NCBI GenBank assembly: GCA_036939755.1 | Contig: JALLAZ010000672.1 | Coordinates: forward strand, 1 to 12,905 | Source: Stephanodiscus triporus | Taxonomy: Eukaryota > Bacillariophyta > Thalassiosirophyceae > Thalassiosirales > Thalassiosiraceae | Length of the DNA: 12,905 nt | Reading direction: 5' to 3' | Shown: piece by piece, positions 1 through 7,775 of the stretch | Layout: every line of letters begins with the position of its first letter | Numbering within the stretch: position 1 is the first letter of the stretch | Notes under the pieces: model-generated | What the model was told of the DNA's origin: nothing | The model's database searches: none | Seen by the model: only the letters and a program-made list of their open reading frames with translations | Translations under genes and position numbers: made by a program

Positions 1-362
1 CATTATGTACCAGAAAAGTCAGAGCGCCATCCGACTAAAGAGATGGTACAAATTCATCGCTTGTGTAGTCAACCCCTTTTCATGGACGATGGTAAATTCG
101 GGTCAAACGTACAGTACTTAAGAAGAGAGATTTATCAAGCACACAACGAACACCCTCCTCTCTATTATTAGTCGTCAGCCGCATGCAGCACTGAGCACTC
201 CCCGTGGGTGATGAGAATGGCGTTCTAAAGCAGTGGAGATACATTGACTACATATAAAGGTTCTAGGTGTGGAGGCAAAACGGGAATCCCCTCACAACGT
301 CAGAAAAGCTGATACACTACCCACAACCCTAGATTTCAAACAAGTCGAGAGCGCCCCACAAA
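1..362. other. Intergenic, no gene recognised
   Basis: I see no supported coding region on either strand. There is a small inverted repeat, TGTACCA at 6-12 and TGGTACA at 44-50, with AGTC/GACT inside it. A TATAAA hexamer at 253-258 could serve the small ORF that starts at 363. Nothing else stands out. Confidence 0.4.
253..258 (+). promoter_or_regulatory. TATA-like hexamer upstream of the small ORF
   Basis: TATAAA lies about 105 bp before the ATG at 363. That is a compatible distance for a core promoter plus a short leader, but one hexamer in AT-rich DNA is weak evidence. Confidence 0.2.
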
Positions 363-734
363 ATGGGAAAAATCTCAAAACTGTCTCCTCTTCGAAAAAC
401 AACGACATATATCAGAGATGCCGTTTCCATTTGCACTTATGCATACCTCGCAAGGTGGCTGTGGTTATTCGAGAGAGACTTCGGAAATTATCGGAACATC
501 ATGACGATGGTCTATGGATTCATCTGTCTCATCTGGACCCCTCGTTTCACACCGAGAAGCATCGCATATTCTATATTTGCGGTAGGGTTTTACGGGATTA
601 TGATAAAGTGGTTGTGGTGGAGCGTAAATCGAGATTATTTGGGATTCATTTGTAAATTATTGTCATTTTTGTTTGGGTTGAAAAGCATTTATTTAATTGC
701 ATCTGCCTTGAGAGCAGATTTGGGCAACGACTAA
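363..734 (+). CDS. Hypothetical small Trp-rich membrane protein (weak)
   Basis: Not recognised. The 123-codon frame starts at an ATG in good context (A at -3, G at +4) and has a TATA-like hexamer upstream. The product is hydrophobic and aromatic, with possible membrane segments at about residues 46-58, 66-87 and 93-114. Two parts resemble each other: RWLWLFERDF (31-40) and KWLWWSVNRDYLGF (82-95), each followed by a GFIC-containing stretch, so the DNA may hold an old internal duplication. Against a real gene, a second plus-strand frame (269-655, opening with GTG) is also open over the same DNA and shows the same internal similarity, so duplication alone could explain both open frames. No homology is known to me. 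Confidence 0.28.
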   Translation: MGKISKLSPLRKTTTYIRDAVSICTYAYLARWLWLFERDFGNYRNIMTMVYGFICLIWTPRFTPRSIAYSIFAVGFYGIMIKWLWWSVNRDYLGFICKLLSFLFGLKSIYLIASALRADLGND

Positions 735-865
735 CACAGCGATGGCAATAAGCCAATAAGAAAGCCAAAAGTCATAGATTTTTCAAGTACACGCACAACC
801 GATGTCTCGACATCATGTGTGAAGATATAAAATATTCACTAGATATGCACATTTTTATTCTGTGT
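735..865. other. Short intergenic, 3' flank of GCP3
   Basis: AT-rich sequence between the small plus-strand ORF and the end of the convergent GCP3 gene. The only motif of note is the minus-strand AATAAA at 854-859. Confidence 0.4.
854..859 (-). promoter_or_regulatory. Candidate polyadenylation signal for GCP3
   Basis: TTTATT on the plus strand reads AATAAA on the minus strand, beginning 6 nt past the GCP3 stop codon (866-868). The position is close to the stop but would fit a very short 3' UTR. A hexamer in AT-rich sequence could also be chance. Confidence 0.3.
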
Positions 866-3691
866 TCAGCCTCTTTTTTTACTTGCCTGCCTCGCGTAGT
901 AACCACTGAAATCAAGTCGGAAGAGCAGGAAAGATAATGCGTCATGGTTTCTCATAACATGATGTGTCTTCTCCTGATCATCATCCGTGCTAGCATTGCA
1001 ATCGACCTCGTCAATTTGCTTGCTCATCATTTTCAGAAGATCAGTCAACGTCATGTCAAAGTCATTTGCTGTTCGCTCAACGAATTCGAACAGCTTGGCA
1101 TCGGCTAAGTACAGAAACACCCTTCCTTCTTCCCTATCCAAAGTCGTTCGTCCCCAATCCCCCTTTTCGGCTCTTTCGTCAACCTTTTGTCTGATGTTTG
1201 CGGCCTTGTCCAATCCTGCGAGAGAATTCGCGAATATGTGATCTTGGAACTTACCAAACTTTAGCGCGATAGAGATAAGCTTGCGCAGCAAGTTCTCAAG
1301 GTTTTTGCCGATACTGCTGTCGCCATCCTCATCGATGCATAAAAGAGTCTTGTCCACAATCTGATTTAGGTAGAAATCGTGTGCCCTGATGACATCATCA
1401 ACAGTCCGAGCGTTGCGCAAGGACAACTTTAATGCTTCCCAGCCGCCCTCAAGCACCTCAAACATGAGATAATTTTGCAAATTGGATATGAAATGTAGCA
1501 TTGTTTGACGTGTCGACGAAATGCGCCTCAGAAGGAAAGATGAATGCTCGGCAGCTTCACTGATAGCCGGGGCATCTGCTCCTCCGGCCTTAGTCTCGAT
1601 GAGAATTGCATGGTTCAATGCGGTGCTTTGCCTCCACGAGTTGTTGAGCATCCACTCTACACGTTTAAGACGGAAGAGGAATAGAAATACCTGGTGGTAC
1701 GTTTCCATGGCAGTTGCATGGACGATGGCATCCAAGGGACTGTTGATTTGGTACTCAAGATAAATAGAGTCCCAAGGGTCTTGGATGGAGGCCTCATTGT
1801 CTTTCCATGGCTTCATATCAACTTCCTTAGCCGTGGGAGGTGGACCCATCCAATATCGATTCGAGTCGTGTTTGTCTAACATCAATTTAGCTCCGAGATT
1901 CCCCAGCACAAAGTTAGGAAGGAAGCGAGCAGTAGTCGCTCGCAATGATCCCTCCAAGAGGCTGGAAAGCGTATGATCATAGATCCCTGCAATCGATGTA
2001 CGGCCACTAAATTCCTGATTCAAGCTTTCTACGAAAGTAGACACAAAGTCTCCCTGTCCAAGGAACATAAAATGTTTGAGGGCGAGGAGATGTTGCATCA
2101 TGTGATGTTTCTTCTCGAGCGAGTCGAGGATGTGGGAATGTATTCGTGCTGATGACTTGAGTACGGCATCATTGAGGATTGATACACGCTTCAGTTTGTC
2201 GCCATCGTCGCCAATGTCCATCAATGTGGCAAAGTTGCAACCTTGATGGGATGAGGAAGTACCACTATCTGCCGGTGAAGTCTCCTCTTCGCTCTCGACT
2301 ACCTCCCAGTCCTTATCCTGGAGACATTGTCGAATAAAATTGATCCCCTTCCCCACCAGAAGAACCTCCTGCGCCAAATCAACAGTGATGATATCCATCA
2401 TTCCTCCGCAAGAACACGAAGGTATCAAACCTTCCACCAAAACATACCGTTGATGCCATGTATAGAAGCCAGAAGATGGTGTAGTGATTTGCCTTCCCGT
2501 TGCATCCATTTTTATTTCTTTGACAAAAAACTCGGAATGGATATCCTCCAGCACTCCCTGGGTCATCCATCGCGATAGCAACTTGTACCACGGAACCGAG
2601 CAATCGGCGGCGATCGACCTTACCAGCTCGGCATGACGGGTGTGCCCGTCCAAGGAATGTTGAAGGACAGTCGCGAGCAGCTTCCCCCCCCTCAGGCCGC
2701 ACGCGCCGACCCCATCGGCGAGGACGGCGAGCGTACGGAGACGATCCCTGATAGGAATCAAGCGCGACGCGAGCGATCTGAGTGTCAGGTAACGGGCTCG
2801 GGGCATATCGCGAATCGAGGCGGGAGATAGCTCCAGTGGCGGTAGCTCCTTCTCCAACGCCGAGAGACGATCGTGATGCTCCGACAGCTCCGCGTCCAAC
2901 CTCGTCGCCAGCGCCCGCGCGGTGGAGCAGTGAACGCCGTCGGCGTCGTCCAATACCGTCTCGACGTAGGATGACACGCGTCCGTATAGCCATCCCGCCT
3001 CCCCGCACAGCGAAATGGCATCTCGTGCACCGCTCCCCAATAGCGGCATTGGCAAGTCGGCGCGAAATTCCAAATCCTCGTTCACAGCAACGGAGCCGTC
3101 CGCTCGGTCGTGACCGTGGTCGCTCGAGGTCCATTCGGGCACCACGTTGATCTTCGGATATAATTGCACCCCCTCTGCGACGACGTTGGGCGCGTATCGC
3201 CCCCCCACGGGATGGCCGTGCGTGTTCCACAGCTGCACCTGCTCCTCCTCGGACGGGACGAAGCGAAGCAAGATTCCGTCGGAATGCCTCATGGTCAATA
3301 CGACCAACTCACGCAGCAGCGCCCTCTCTTCGGCGTAAAATTGTTGATGCCGCGTGGAAATCGGATGCGCGATCGTGGGATGATCATGTTGACGTTGACG
3401 CCGACCTTGCCGTGGCCTCGCCGTCGCGGACGACGGCCTGCCGTACGAGGGCTTCGTTCGCGTCCTCTCCTTTTTTTCGAAGAAGCTCCTCCTAAATGCT
3501 GAGGCCTCCTCGTCCCCGGATTCGCCGTCCGTCGTAGTCGCCGACGTCCTCGCGTCGTCGGCGTCGGCGTCCGTCCTGACAGTCGCGAGTCGCGCCAACA
3601 TCATGCGTGCCACCTCCTCTTCGTTGTGGAGCGCTCTCCTACTCCCAGCGACGACATCGCTCGTGTCGACGCGGTCGATGTATTCAGTCAT
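866..3691 (-). CDS. TUBGCP3: Gamma-tubulin complex component 3 (Spc98/GCP3)
   Basis: Intronless 941-residue protein of the GCP (Spc97/Spc98) family, which holds gamma-tubulin in the complexes that nucleate microtubules at centrosomes or spindle poles. The length matches GCP3, at roughly 900 residues. Residues 1-115 are charged and of low complexity. The N-terminal GRIP region covers about 118-450 and includes a typical W-x-x-x-G-x-x-x-D-x-x-x-EFFV segment (375-390) and LLVGKGINFIRQ (443-454). The C-terminal gamma-tubulin-binding region covers about 530-930. Segments best matched to GCP3 rather than GCP2 are LEYQINSPLDAIV (645-657), LFRLKRVEWML (672-682), NYLMFEVLEGGWEAL (740-754), VIRAHDFYLNQIV (767-779) and the ending FLLFRLDFSGYYAR (921-934). 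The ATG at 3691 is the first in frame. The gene diverges from SSU72. By eye its 5' third (down to about 2600) is far richer in G+C than the rest. Confidence 0.93.
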   Translation of the reverse strand: MTEYIDRVDTSDVVAGSRRALHNEEEVARMMLARLATVRTDADADDARTSATTTDGESGDEEASAFRRSFFEKKERTRTKPSYGRPSSATARPRQGRRQRQHDHPTIAHPISTRHQQFYAEERALLRELVVLTMRHSDGILLRFVPSEEEQVQLWNTHGHPVGGRYAPNVVAEGVQLYPKINVVPEWTSSDHGHDRADGSVAVNEDLEFRADLPMPLLGSGARDAISLCGEAGWLYGRVSSYVETVLDDADGVHCSTARALATRLDAELSEHHDRLSALEKELPPLELSPASIRDMPRARYLTLRSLASRLIPIRDRLRTLAVLADGVGACGLRGGKLLATVLQHSLDGHTRHAELVRSIAADCSVPWYKLLSRWMTQGVLEDIHSEFFVKEIKMDATGRQITTPSSGFYTWHQRYVLVEGLIPSCSCGGMMDIITVDLAQEVLLVGKGINFIRQCLQDKDWEVVESEEETSPADSGTSSSHQGCNFATLMDIGDDGDKLKRVSILNDAVLKSSARIHSHILDSLEKKHHMMQHLLALKHFMFLGQGDFVSTFVESLNQEFSGRTSIAGIYDHTLSSLLEGSLRATTARFLPNFVLGNLGAKLMLDKHDSNRYWMGPPPTAKEVDMKPWKDNEASIQDPWDSIYLEYQINSPLDAIVHATAMETYHQVFLFLFRLKRVEWMLNNSWRQSTALNHAILIETKAGGADAPAISEAAEHSSFLLRRISSTRQTMLHFISNLQNYLMFEVLEGGWEALKLSLRNARTVDDVIRAHDFYLNQIVDKTLLCIDEDGDSSIGKNLENLLRKLISIALKFGKFQDHIFANSLAGLDKAANIRQKVDERAEKGDWGRTTLDREEGRVFLYLADAKLFEFVERTANDFDMTLTDLLKMMSKQIDEVDCNASTDDDQEKTHHVMRNHDALSFLLFRLDFSGYYARQASKKRG

Positions 3692-3996
3692 GCCGATGAG
3701 AACCGCTGCGGATTCGAGACGATTGAGATGAGATACGTCGTTATTTATTCTTCATAGGTTTGGTCATTGGTTTGGACGACGACTTGCTGCTGCTAAAAAA
3801 CGTTTCGGGGCTCTCCCCCGCCGCCCCCCCCATCCCCGCCCCGCCTCACCTACGCTGTCAAAAAATGGCGGGGCCGAGGTTCAGCTAACACCGCACCCAC
3901 CTACCATACCTAACCTCGCCTCTAATAATTCATCTTCATTCCGCTGAAGCCATTGCCACCTCTTTCTTATAGAGGCTTATTACTCTCAAACTCACC
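3692..3996. promoter_or_regulatory. Divergent promoter region GCP3/SSU72
   Basis: The 305 bp between the ATG of GCP3 (minus) and that of SSU72 (plus) must hold both promoters and leaders. It contains a C-rich block at about 3817-3845 (GC-box-like, G-rich on the minus strand) and a TC-rich stretch just before the SSU72 start. I see no clear TATA box on the plus strand close to SSU72. The region contains no gene. Confidence 0.5.
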
Positions 3997-5055
3997 ATGA
4001 ATCCGCCAGGGATACACCGTCCTTTGACGCCCCCCGGGATACCGCCGCCATCCGCCCGTCGGCAGCCGTCGAGATTGTCGATTGGGACAGTCTGCTCGTC
4101 CAACATCAACAGGTCAATGGAGGCGCACGTGGTGTTGCAAAATGCAGGTGAGAGACTCGGGCGCGAATTATTTCAAAGTACTCGGTACTATTATTTCATA
4201 GTCGGCTGACTTTAATGACACGTTTCGCCGTCAAATATCTTCCCCACTTGGCACGTCGCACCGTCGTAATGTAATATATTTTTCCGTCCCTTGATCAGGA
4301 ATGACGGTGGAAAGTTACGGCACGGGTACCCAAGTTCGTCTGCCTGGGAAATCGGCCATGGAACCACGCATCTTCAAATTTGGCACGCCCTACTCGGAGA
4401 TGTACCGATCGCTTGCTGCGACTCCTGAGGATGAAGCGTTCTTTCTGCATAATGGGGTCTTACAGCTTTGTAAGCGTGGTTCCGCCGTGAAGGTATGGAG
4501 TATTACTTTTTTTATTTGTTACTGTTAGTTGAAAAGATATTGTCGCTGTCCTATTCCACCAGTAAGTCCTCACCAAGCCGGTTATTTCAAATCGAATTGC
4601 ACTTCGTGGTAGCTTGCTCCCCAGCGATGGCAAGACACACCGACCAAAGACGTACAGAAGCACGACATCGTGATCGCATTCGAGGAGAGAATTTATGATG
4701 CCGTGGTAGAGGATTTACAAACACGAGAGCCAACTGAAGATTTCAAGGCCATTCACGTTATTTGCCTAGACACAAAGGTAACTGATTTGTGTGAGAGTAT
4801 TTGTCAAGTTATTATTATCATCCCTTCCCTAAATCACTCTGCGATATTACTTTGCTCGTAACGCCTATGACTGATCCGACGTAGGATAACCCGCACGAGG
4901 CCGAGCTGCAAGGGAGGGTGGCGCTGGAACTGTGCTGGATTCTTGAGCAGACGGAGGATTTGGATTTGGAGGCGCCAGAGCTGGTGGAGCAATTTCAAGA
5001 AGAGCAAATGACTCATACTCAGATTAAGGTTTTGCATCAGATATGCTATCTATGA
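3997..5055 (+). CDS. SSU72: SSU72, RNA polymerase II CTD phosphatase (4 exons)
   Basis: Exons 3997-4147, 4299-4492, 4625-4777 and 4885-5055 join in frame to a 222-residue protein ending in TGA. Introns are GT-AG, with phases 1, 0 and 0. SSU72 removes phosphate from Ser5 (and Ser7) of the RNA polymerase II CTD and acts with the cleavage/polyadenylation factor in 3'-end formation. The catalytic CX5R loop is CSSNINRS (Cys33, Arg39), followed by MEAH as in the human protein. Other family marks are YGTGTQVRLPG after the first junction, FEERIYDAVVEDL in exon 3, HVICLD near its end, and a C-terminus (VLHQICYL) like the human one. The general-acid Asp of the family corresponds to the first codon of exon 4 (Asp167, followed by Asn). 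Human SSU72 is 194 residues; the surplus here is mainly a Pro/Arg-rich N-terminal extension of about 25 residues. The start context is CTCACCATG. Confidence 0.95.
4148..4298 (+). other. SSU72 intron 1
   Basis: GTGAGA...ATCAG, 151 bp, phase 1. The split codon is G|GA (Gly51). Removing it joins VVLQNAG to MTVESYGTGT, in register with the human protein. Confidence 0.9.
4493..4624 (+). other. SSU72 intron 2
   Basis: GTATGG...CCCAG, 132 bp, phase 0. Read through, the frame hits a stop at TAG (4527-4529). Splicing joins GSAVK to RWQDTP and restores the conserved FEERIYD frame. Confidence 0.88.
4778..4884 (+). other. SSU72 intron 3
   Basis: GTAACT...CGTAG, 107 bp, phase 0. Splicing joins CLDTK to DNPHEAEL, placing the conserved catalytic-region Asp-Asn pair right at the start of exon 4. 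Confidence 0.9.
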
Positions 5056-5250
5056 TTTCATAATTCACAAATAATGTCCTCGTACTACCGTACTACGATG
5101 CGCAGGATCCTCAAACAATCATGATCCACCACTCTAGTGACCTTGACCTCTTTCCGCCGCATGGCACCCGCCTCCTCGTCTTCTCTTCTCGTGCGTGTGG
5201 TTGTGATATTTGTGTACTTCAGAAATTAAAATTTGTGCCTTTCCTACATC

Positions 5251-5322
5251 GCTTCAGTGGCTCAATGGCAGAGCATCTGTCTTCGGAACAGAAGGTTGCG
5301 GGTTCGAGTCCCGTCTGGAGTA
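5251..5322 (+). tRNA. tRNA-Arg (anticodon TCG)
   Basis: It folds as a complete cloverleaf of 72 nt. The acceptor is GCTTCAG/CTGGAGT with G-U at the 1:72 and 4:69 pairs, and the discriminator is A. The D stem is GCTC/GAGC. The anticodon stem is TCTGT/ACAGA with loop CTTCGGA, giving anticodon TCG (reads CGA, Arg). The variable loop is AGGTT, and the T arm is GCGGG-TTCGAGT-CCCGT. The internal promoter boxes are clear: the A box is TGGCTCAATGG and the B box is GGTTCGAGTCC. No intron is present. It lies between SSU72 and SRRM1 on the same strand. The G-U first acceptor pair is uncommon. Confidence 0.93.
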
Positions 5323-5329
5323 CATTATA

Positions 5330-5335
5330 TTTTTT
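5330..5335 (+). terminator. Pol III T-run terminator of tRNA-Arg
   Basis: Six consecutive T residues begin 8 nt past the discriminator base, the usual RNA polymerase III stop. The run lies 46 nt before the SRRM1 ATG. Confidence 0.75.
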
Positions 5336-5381
5336 GTTTCTCTCGCCACATTATTTACAGTTGATATTCATTTCCGTCGTC

Positions 5382-7208
5382 ATGCCGAGCATCAAGGGAA
5401 CCGCCTCCATAGCCTCGTCCACGGCCCTGCAGAAGCAGCTCCGCTCGACTACCTTCCCGTCGAACTTCTCCGAGAAGTGCAACGTCGCCAGGGTCCATCG
5501 GACCGTGCTCGCGCACTGGATCGAGCGGCGCGTCGAGGCGATACTCGGCTTCGACGACGACATCGTCAGCTCCACCGCCGTGCATCTCTTCCTCCCCGAG
5601 ACCCAGGACGGCAGCAACGCCAACGCCAGCGCCGCCGTCGCCGATAACTGGGACGTGGACCCGCGAAGGGCGCAGCTCGACCTAGAGGGATTCCTCGGCG
5701 AGAGGGAGGCGGCGTCGTTCGCGTCCGAGCTGTGGACGATGATGCTCGACGCGCAGACCTCGCCGAGCGGCATACCCAAGGTCCTTGTCGAGAAGAAGAA
5801 GGAGGAGATGCGGAGGCAGAGGGAGGAGTTGCAGCGGCAGCAGCAGCAGAGGCGCATCGGGCACCATCGCGGCGGCGGCGGCGGCTATGGCAATGGCAAT
5901 GGCAATGGCGCGCCGCCGCCGCCGCCGCCTTCGGCGTCGGGGGCCGGGACGGTGGGAGGCGCGAGCGCCGGGGGGGGCGGGGAGATGGACGCGTTCGTCA
6001 GGGAGGCGGCACGTCGCGCGGAGGCCGCGCGGGCCGCCATCCTGGCGGACGCCCCCCGTCCTCCCGCCGCCGCCGGCGCGGCGGATCCCCCCCCCGTCCC
6101 TCCTCCGGCCGTCGCTGTCGTGGCGGGAGCGGCGGGCCCGGTGTCGGTCCCGCCGTCGCCCAGTCCCCCGCGGGGGGGCGATCGCTTCGGCGGCGGAGGC
6201 GGCGGCGGCGGCGGACGGGGGGGGATAGGAGGCGGCGGGTACGATCGTCGTCGCGATCATAGGCGCGGGGACGATCGTCGCGGCGGGGACTGGGACGCCC
6301 GCGGCGGCGGCGGCGGCGGCCGTCCCCAACGACGCGGTGACGCCCGTCGCGACGACGTCCTAAATCGCGATGGCTATCATCGCAGGAACGACGATCGCGA
6401 TCGACGGTATTACGACGATCGGGGGGGAGGAGGGGGGGGAAGGGGGGGGGGGGATCTCGACGAATTCGGACGCGACAGGAGGGGGAGGGAACGGGGGGCG
6501 GGGGTCGACAATGGCGGCGGCCGCGGCGGCAATGGTTGGGGGGGGGGATACAGGGGAGATTTCGACGACCGTAAGGAGACGCCCAGGGAAATTGGATACA
6601 ACAAGGCAAGGAGCAAGCCCTCGGAACGTCCGGAACGATCGCGTTCCCGTTCGCCGTCGTCGTCGCGCCGATCGTCATCGCGGTCGACGTCTTCTTCCCG
6701 ATCTTATCAAGACTCCCGGGCCTCTCATAGGGGGGGGAGCAGCTCCTCGTCCTCTCGATCGCGTAGTCGATCGCGTAGCAGCGACGGAGGCGATAGCAGA
6801 TCTTCTCGGGGACGACGCCAGGGCAGCGGCAGTCCTCCACGCCGCCGCCGTTCCTACTCCTCGTCGAGGTCGGGATCCAGGTCAAGGTCGGCCTCCTCCT
6901 CGCAGTCGCATCGCTCTAGAGAACGCGATCAGAGAATGAATCGGACATCTCGTCATCGTCAGCGTCGAGGCGGCGGCAGTGCGAGTAGTAGCAGGAGTAG
7001 AAGTAGAAGTAGCGGGAGGAGTGACAGCAGGAGTCCCAGCAGAGATCGTAGCAGAGATCGAGGTGCGAACAACAATAGGAGGAGGGGGGAGGCGAAGAAG
7101 GAGGAACGTTGTTCTTCGTACAAGGGAGGTGGAAGTGGTGGTAGTGGTGGCGGTGGCGGTGGCGGTGGCGGTGGCCATAGTAGGAGCAGTGGAGGCCATC
7201 GTCGCTAG
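5382..7208 (+). CDS. SRRM1: SRRM1-like PWI/RS-domain splicing coactivator
   Basis: 608-residue protein. SRRM1 (SRm160) is a nuclear-speckle splicing coactivator that also promotes 3'-end cleavage; its PWI domain binds nucleic acid. Residues about 29-135 match the PWI domain: HWIERRVEAILGFDDDIV (45-62), a DLEGFLG segment (100-106), SELWTMML (115-122) and SGIPKVLVEKKKEE (129-142). The name-giving Pro-Trp-Ile is His-Trp-Ile here. A charged helix and Gln run follow (138-156), then a long low-complexity part with poly-Gly, Pro/Ala and RD/RG repeats (163-400), an RS-rich domain (413-563) and a Gly/Ser tail. The frame stays open upstream to 5121, but that stretch contains the tRNA, so I take the ATG at 5382, where PWI homology begins soon after. 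No intron is seen in the CDS. A TTTACAG at 5354-5360 could be a 5'-UTR splice acceptor. Confidence 0.88.
   Translation: MPSIKGTASIASSTALQKQLRSTTFPSNFSEKCNVARVHRTVLAHWIERRVEAILGFDDDIVSSTAVHLFLPETQDGSNANASAAVADNWDVDPRRAQLDLEGFLGEREAASFASELWTMMLDAQTSPSGIPKVLVEKKKEEMRRQREELQRQQQQRRIGHHRGGGGGYGNGNGNGAPPPPPPSASGAGTVGGASAGGGGEMDAFVREAARRAEAARAAILADAPRPPAAAGAADPPPVPPPAVAVVAGAAGPVSVPPSPSPPRGGDRFGGGGGGGGGRGGIGGGGYDRRRDHRRGDDRRGGDWDARGGGGGGRPQRRGDARRDDVLNRDGYHRRNDDRDRRYYDDRGGGGGGRGGGDLDEFGRDRRGRERGAGVDNGGGRGGNGWGGGYRGDFDDRKETPREIGYNKARSKPSERPERSRSRSPSSSRRSSSRSTSSSRSYQDSRASHRGGSSSSSSRSRSRSRSSDGGDSRSSRGRRQGSGSPPRRRRSYSSSRSGSRSRSASSSQSHRSRERDQRMNRTSRHRQRRGGGSASSSRSRSRSSGRSDSRSPSRDRSRDRGANNNRRRGEAKKEERCSSYKGGGSGGSGGGGGGGGGGHSRSSGGHRR
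5886..5909 (+). repeat. GGCAAT microrepeat in SRRM1
   Basis: Three GGCAAT units and a fourth GGC follow a partial unit, encoding the Gly-Asn run at about residues 169-176. It lies between GCG-repeat stretches that encode poly-Gly and poly-Pro. Confidence 0.6.
6421..6453 (+). repeat. Poly-G tracts with G-quadruplex potential in SRRM1
   Basis: G runs of 7, 2, 8 and 12 bases, separated only by single or double A, lie inside the coding sequence and encode Gly with one Arg. Runs this long are prone to slippage and are hard to sequence. In the mRNA they could fold as a G-quadruplex. Confidence 0.75.
7135..7175 (+). repeat. GGTGGC minisatellite-like tract at SRRM1 3' end
   Basis: Repeated GGTGGC and GGTGGT units encode the C-terminal poly-Gly stretch (about residues 583-598) just before the SHSRSS-type ending and the stop. 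Confidence 0.65.
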
Positions 7209-7775
7209 AGGAATTGAGACGATGCGAGTGGAAAATATCATGGGCGTAGGAGGAGGTAAATAATGGCAGTGCCATGGGAAGAAGCAGATTGGTAGCTCGA
7301 GTAGAAAATTGGCGTGCTTTATCATACTTGTAAACAATTCAAAACCAGCCATATTAATATGAACACCTTGAAACACTCCCCAGTTCACCATTGGGTTCAT
7401 TTATCAATCCGTGTTGATGTACATCCAACTAGCGTCACATACGAATTCAGATCACTTGCCACATTGAAGGATCATCATGGTCGTCTTATAAGTGCATCCA
7501 TGCCATTATCTCATGTCGCACAGACCTGGAGGACAAGGGATCAATACTCTAGATTATTGTTGGGGGAATTTGTCAGGCTCAAGCATCATTTGTCAGTTTA
7601 AGATGTTTGGTAGAATTCAGTTGGTCCCAAACGCAGGTTGTTTGTCATTGTTGACGCAAGAGGTAGGTGGTTGTGAGGAACCGCACAGATTGGGGAGAAG
7701 GAACGGCTGACAGTGGCAGGTGTAGGGCAACGTCGGATTGAGAAACTCACTTGACCATGCGCCATCTCCATTGAA
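7209..7775. other. Intergenic, SRRM1 3' flank
   Basis: No supported gene. A plus-strand open frame at 7314-7601 begins with GTG and shows no recognisable motif. An overlapping minus-strand frame (7617-7928) is also unconvincing. The region must hold the SRRM1 3' UTR, but I see no clean AATAAA near the stop. Confidence 0.4.

Noticed and set aside
6..50. Possible tRNA-like hairpin (TGTACCA/TGGTACA)
   Set aside because: There is no seven-base anticodon loop, no proper B box and no cloverleaf. It is only a short inverted repeat.
2379..3230. 283-codon minus-strand frame inside GCP3
   Set aside because: It is an alternative frame of the GC-rich 5' part of GCP3, with Arg-rich composition and no motif. 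The GCP3 frame has clear homology.
5121..5381. Upstream extension of the SRRM1 frame starting at ATG 5121
   Set aside because: It would run through the complete tRNA-Arg gene and its terminator. The peptide there (MAEHLSSEQKVAGSSPVW) is simply tRNA read as codons, a common false ORF. PWI homology begins only after 5382.
5682..6885. Long minus-strand and alternate plus-strand frames across SRRM1
   Set aside because: They are Ala/Arg/Pro-rich shadows produced by GC-repeat DNA. The PWI/RS frame explains the region.
7314..7601. Plus-strand 95-codon frame
   Set aside because: It opens with GTG, shows no family motif and no coding bias that I can see.
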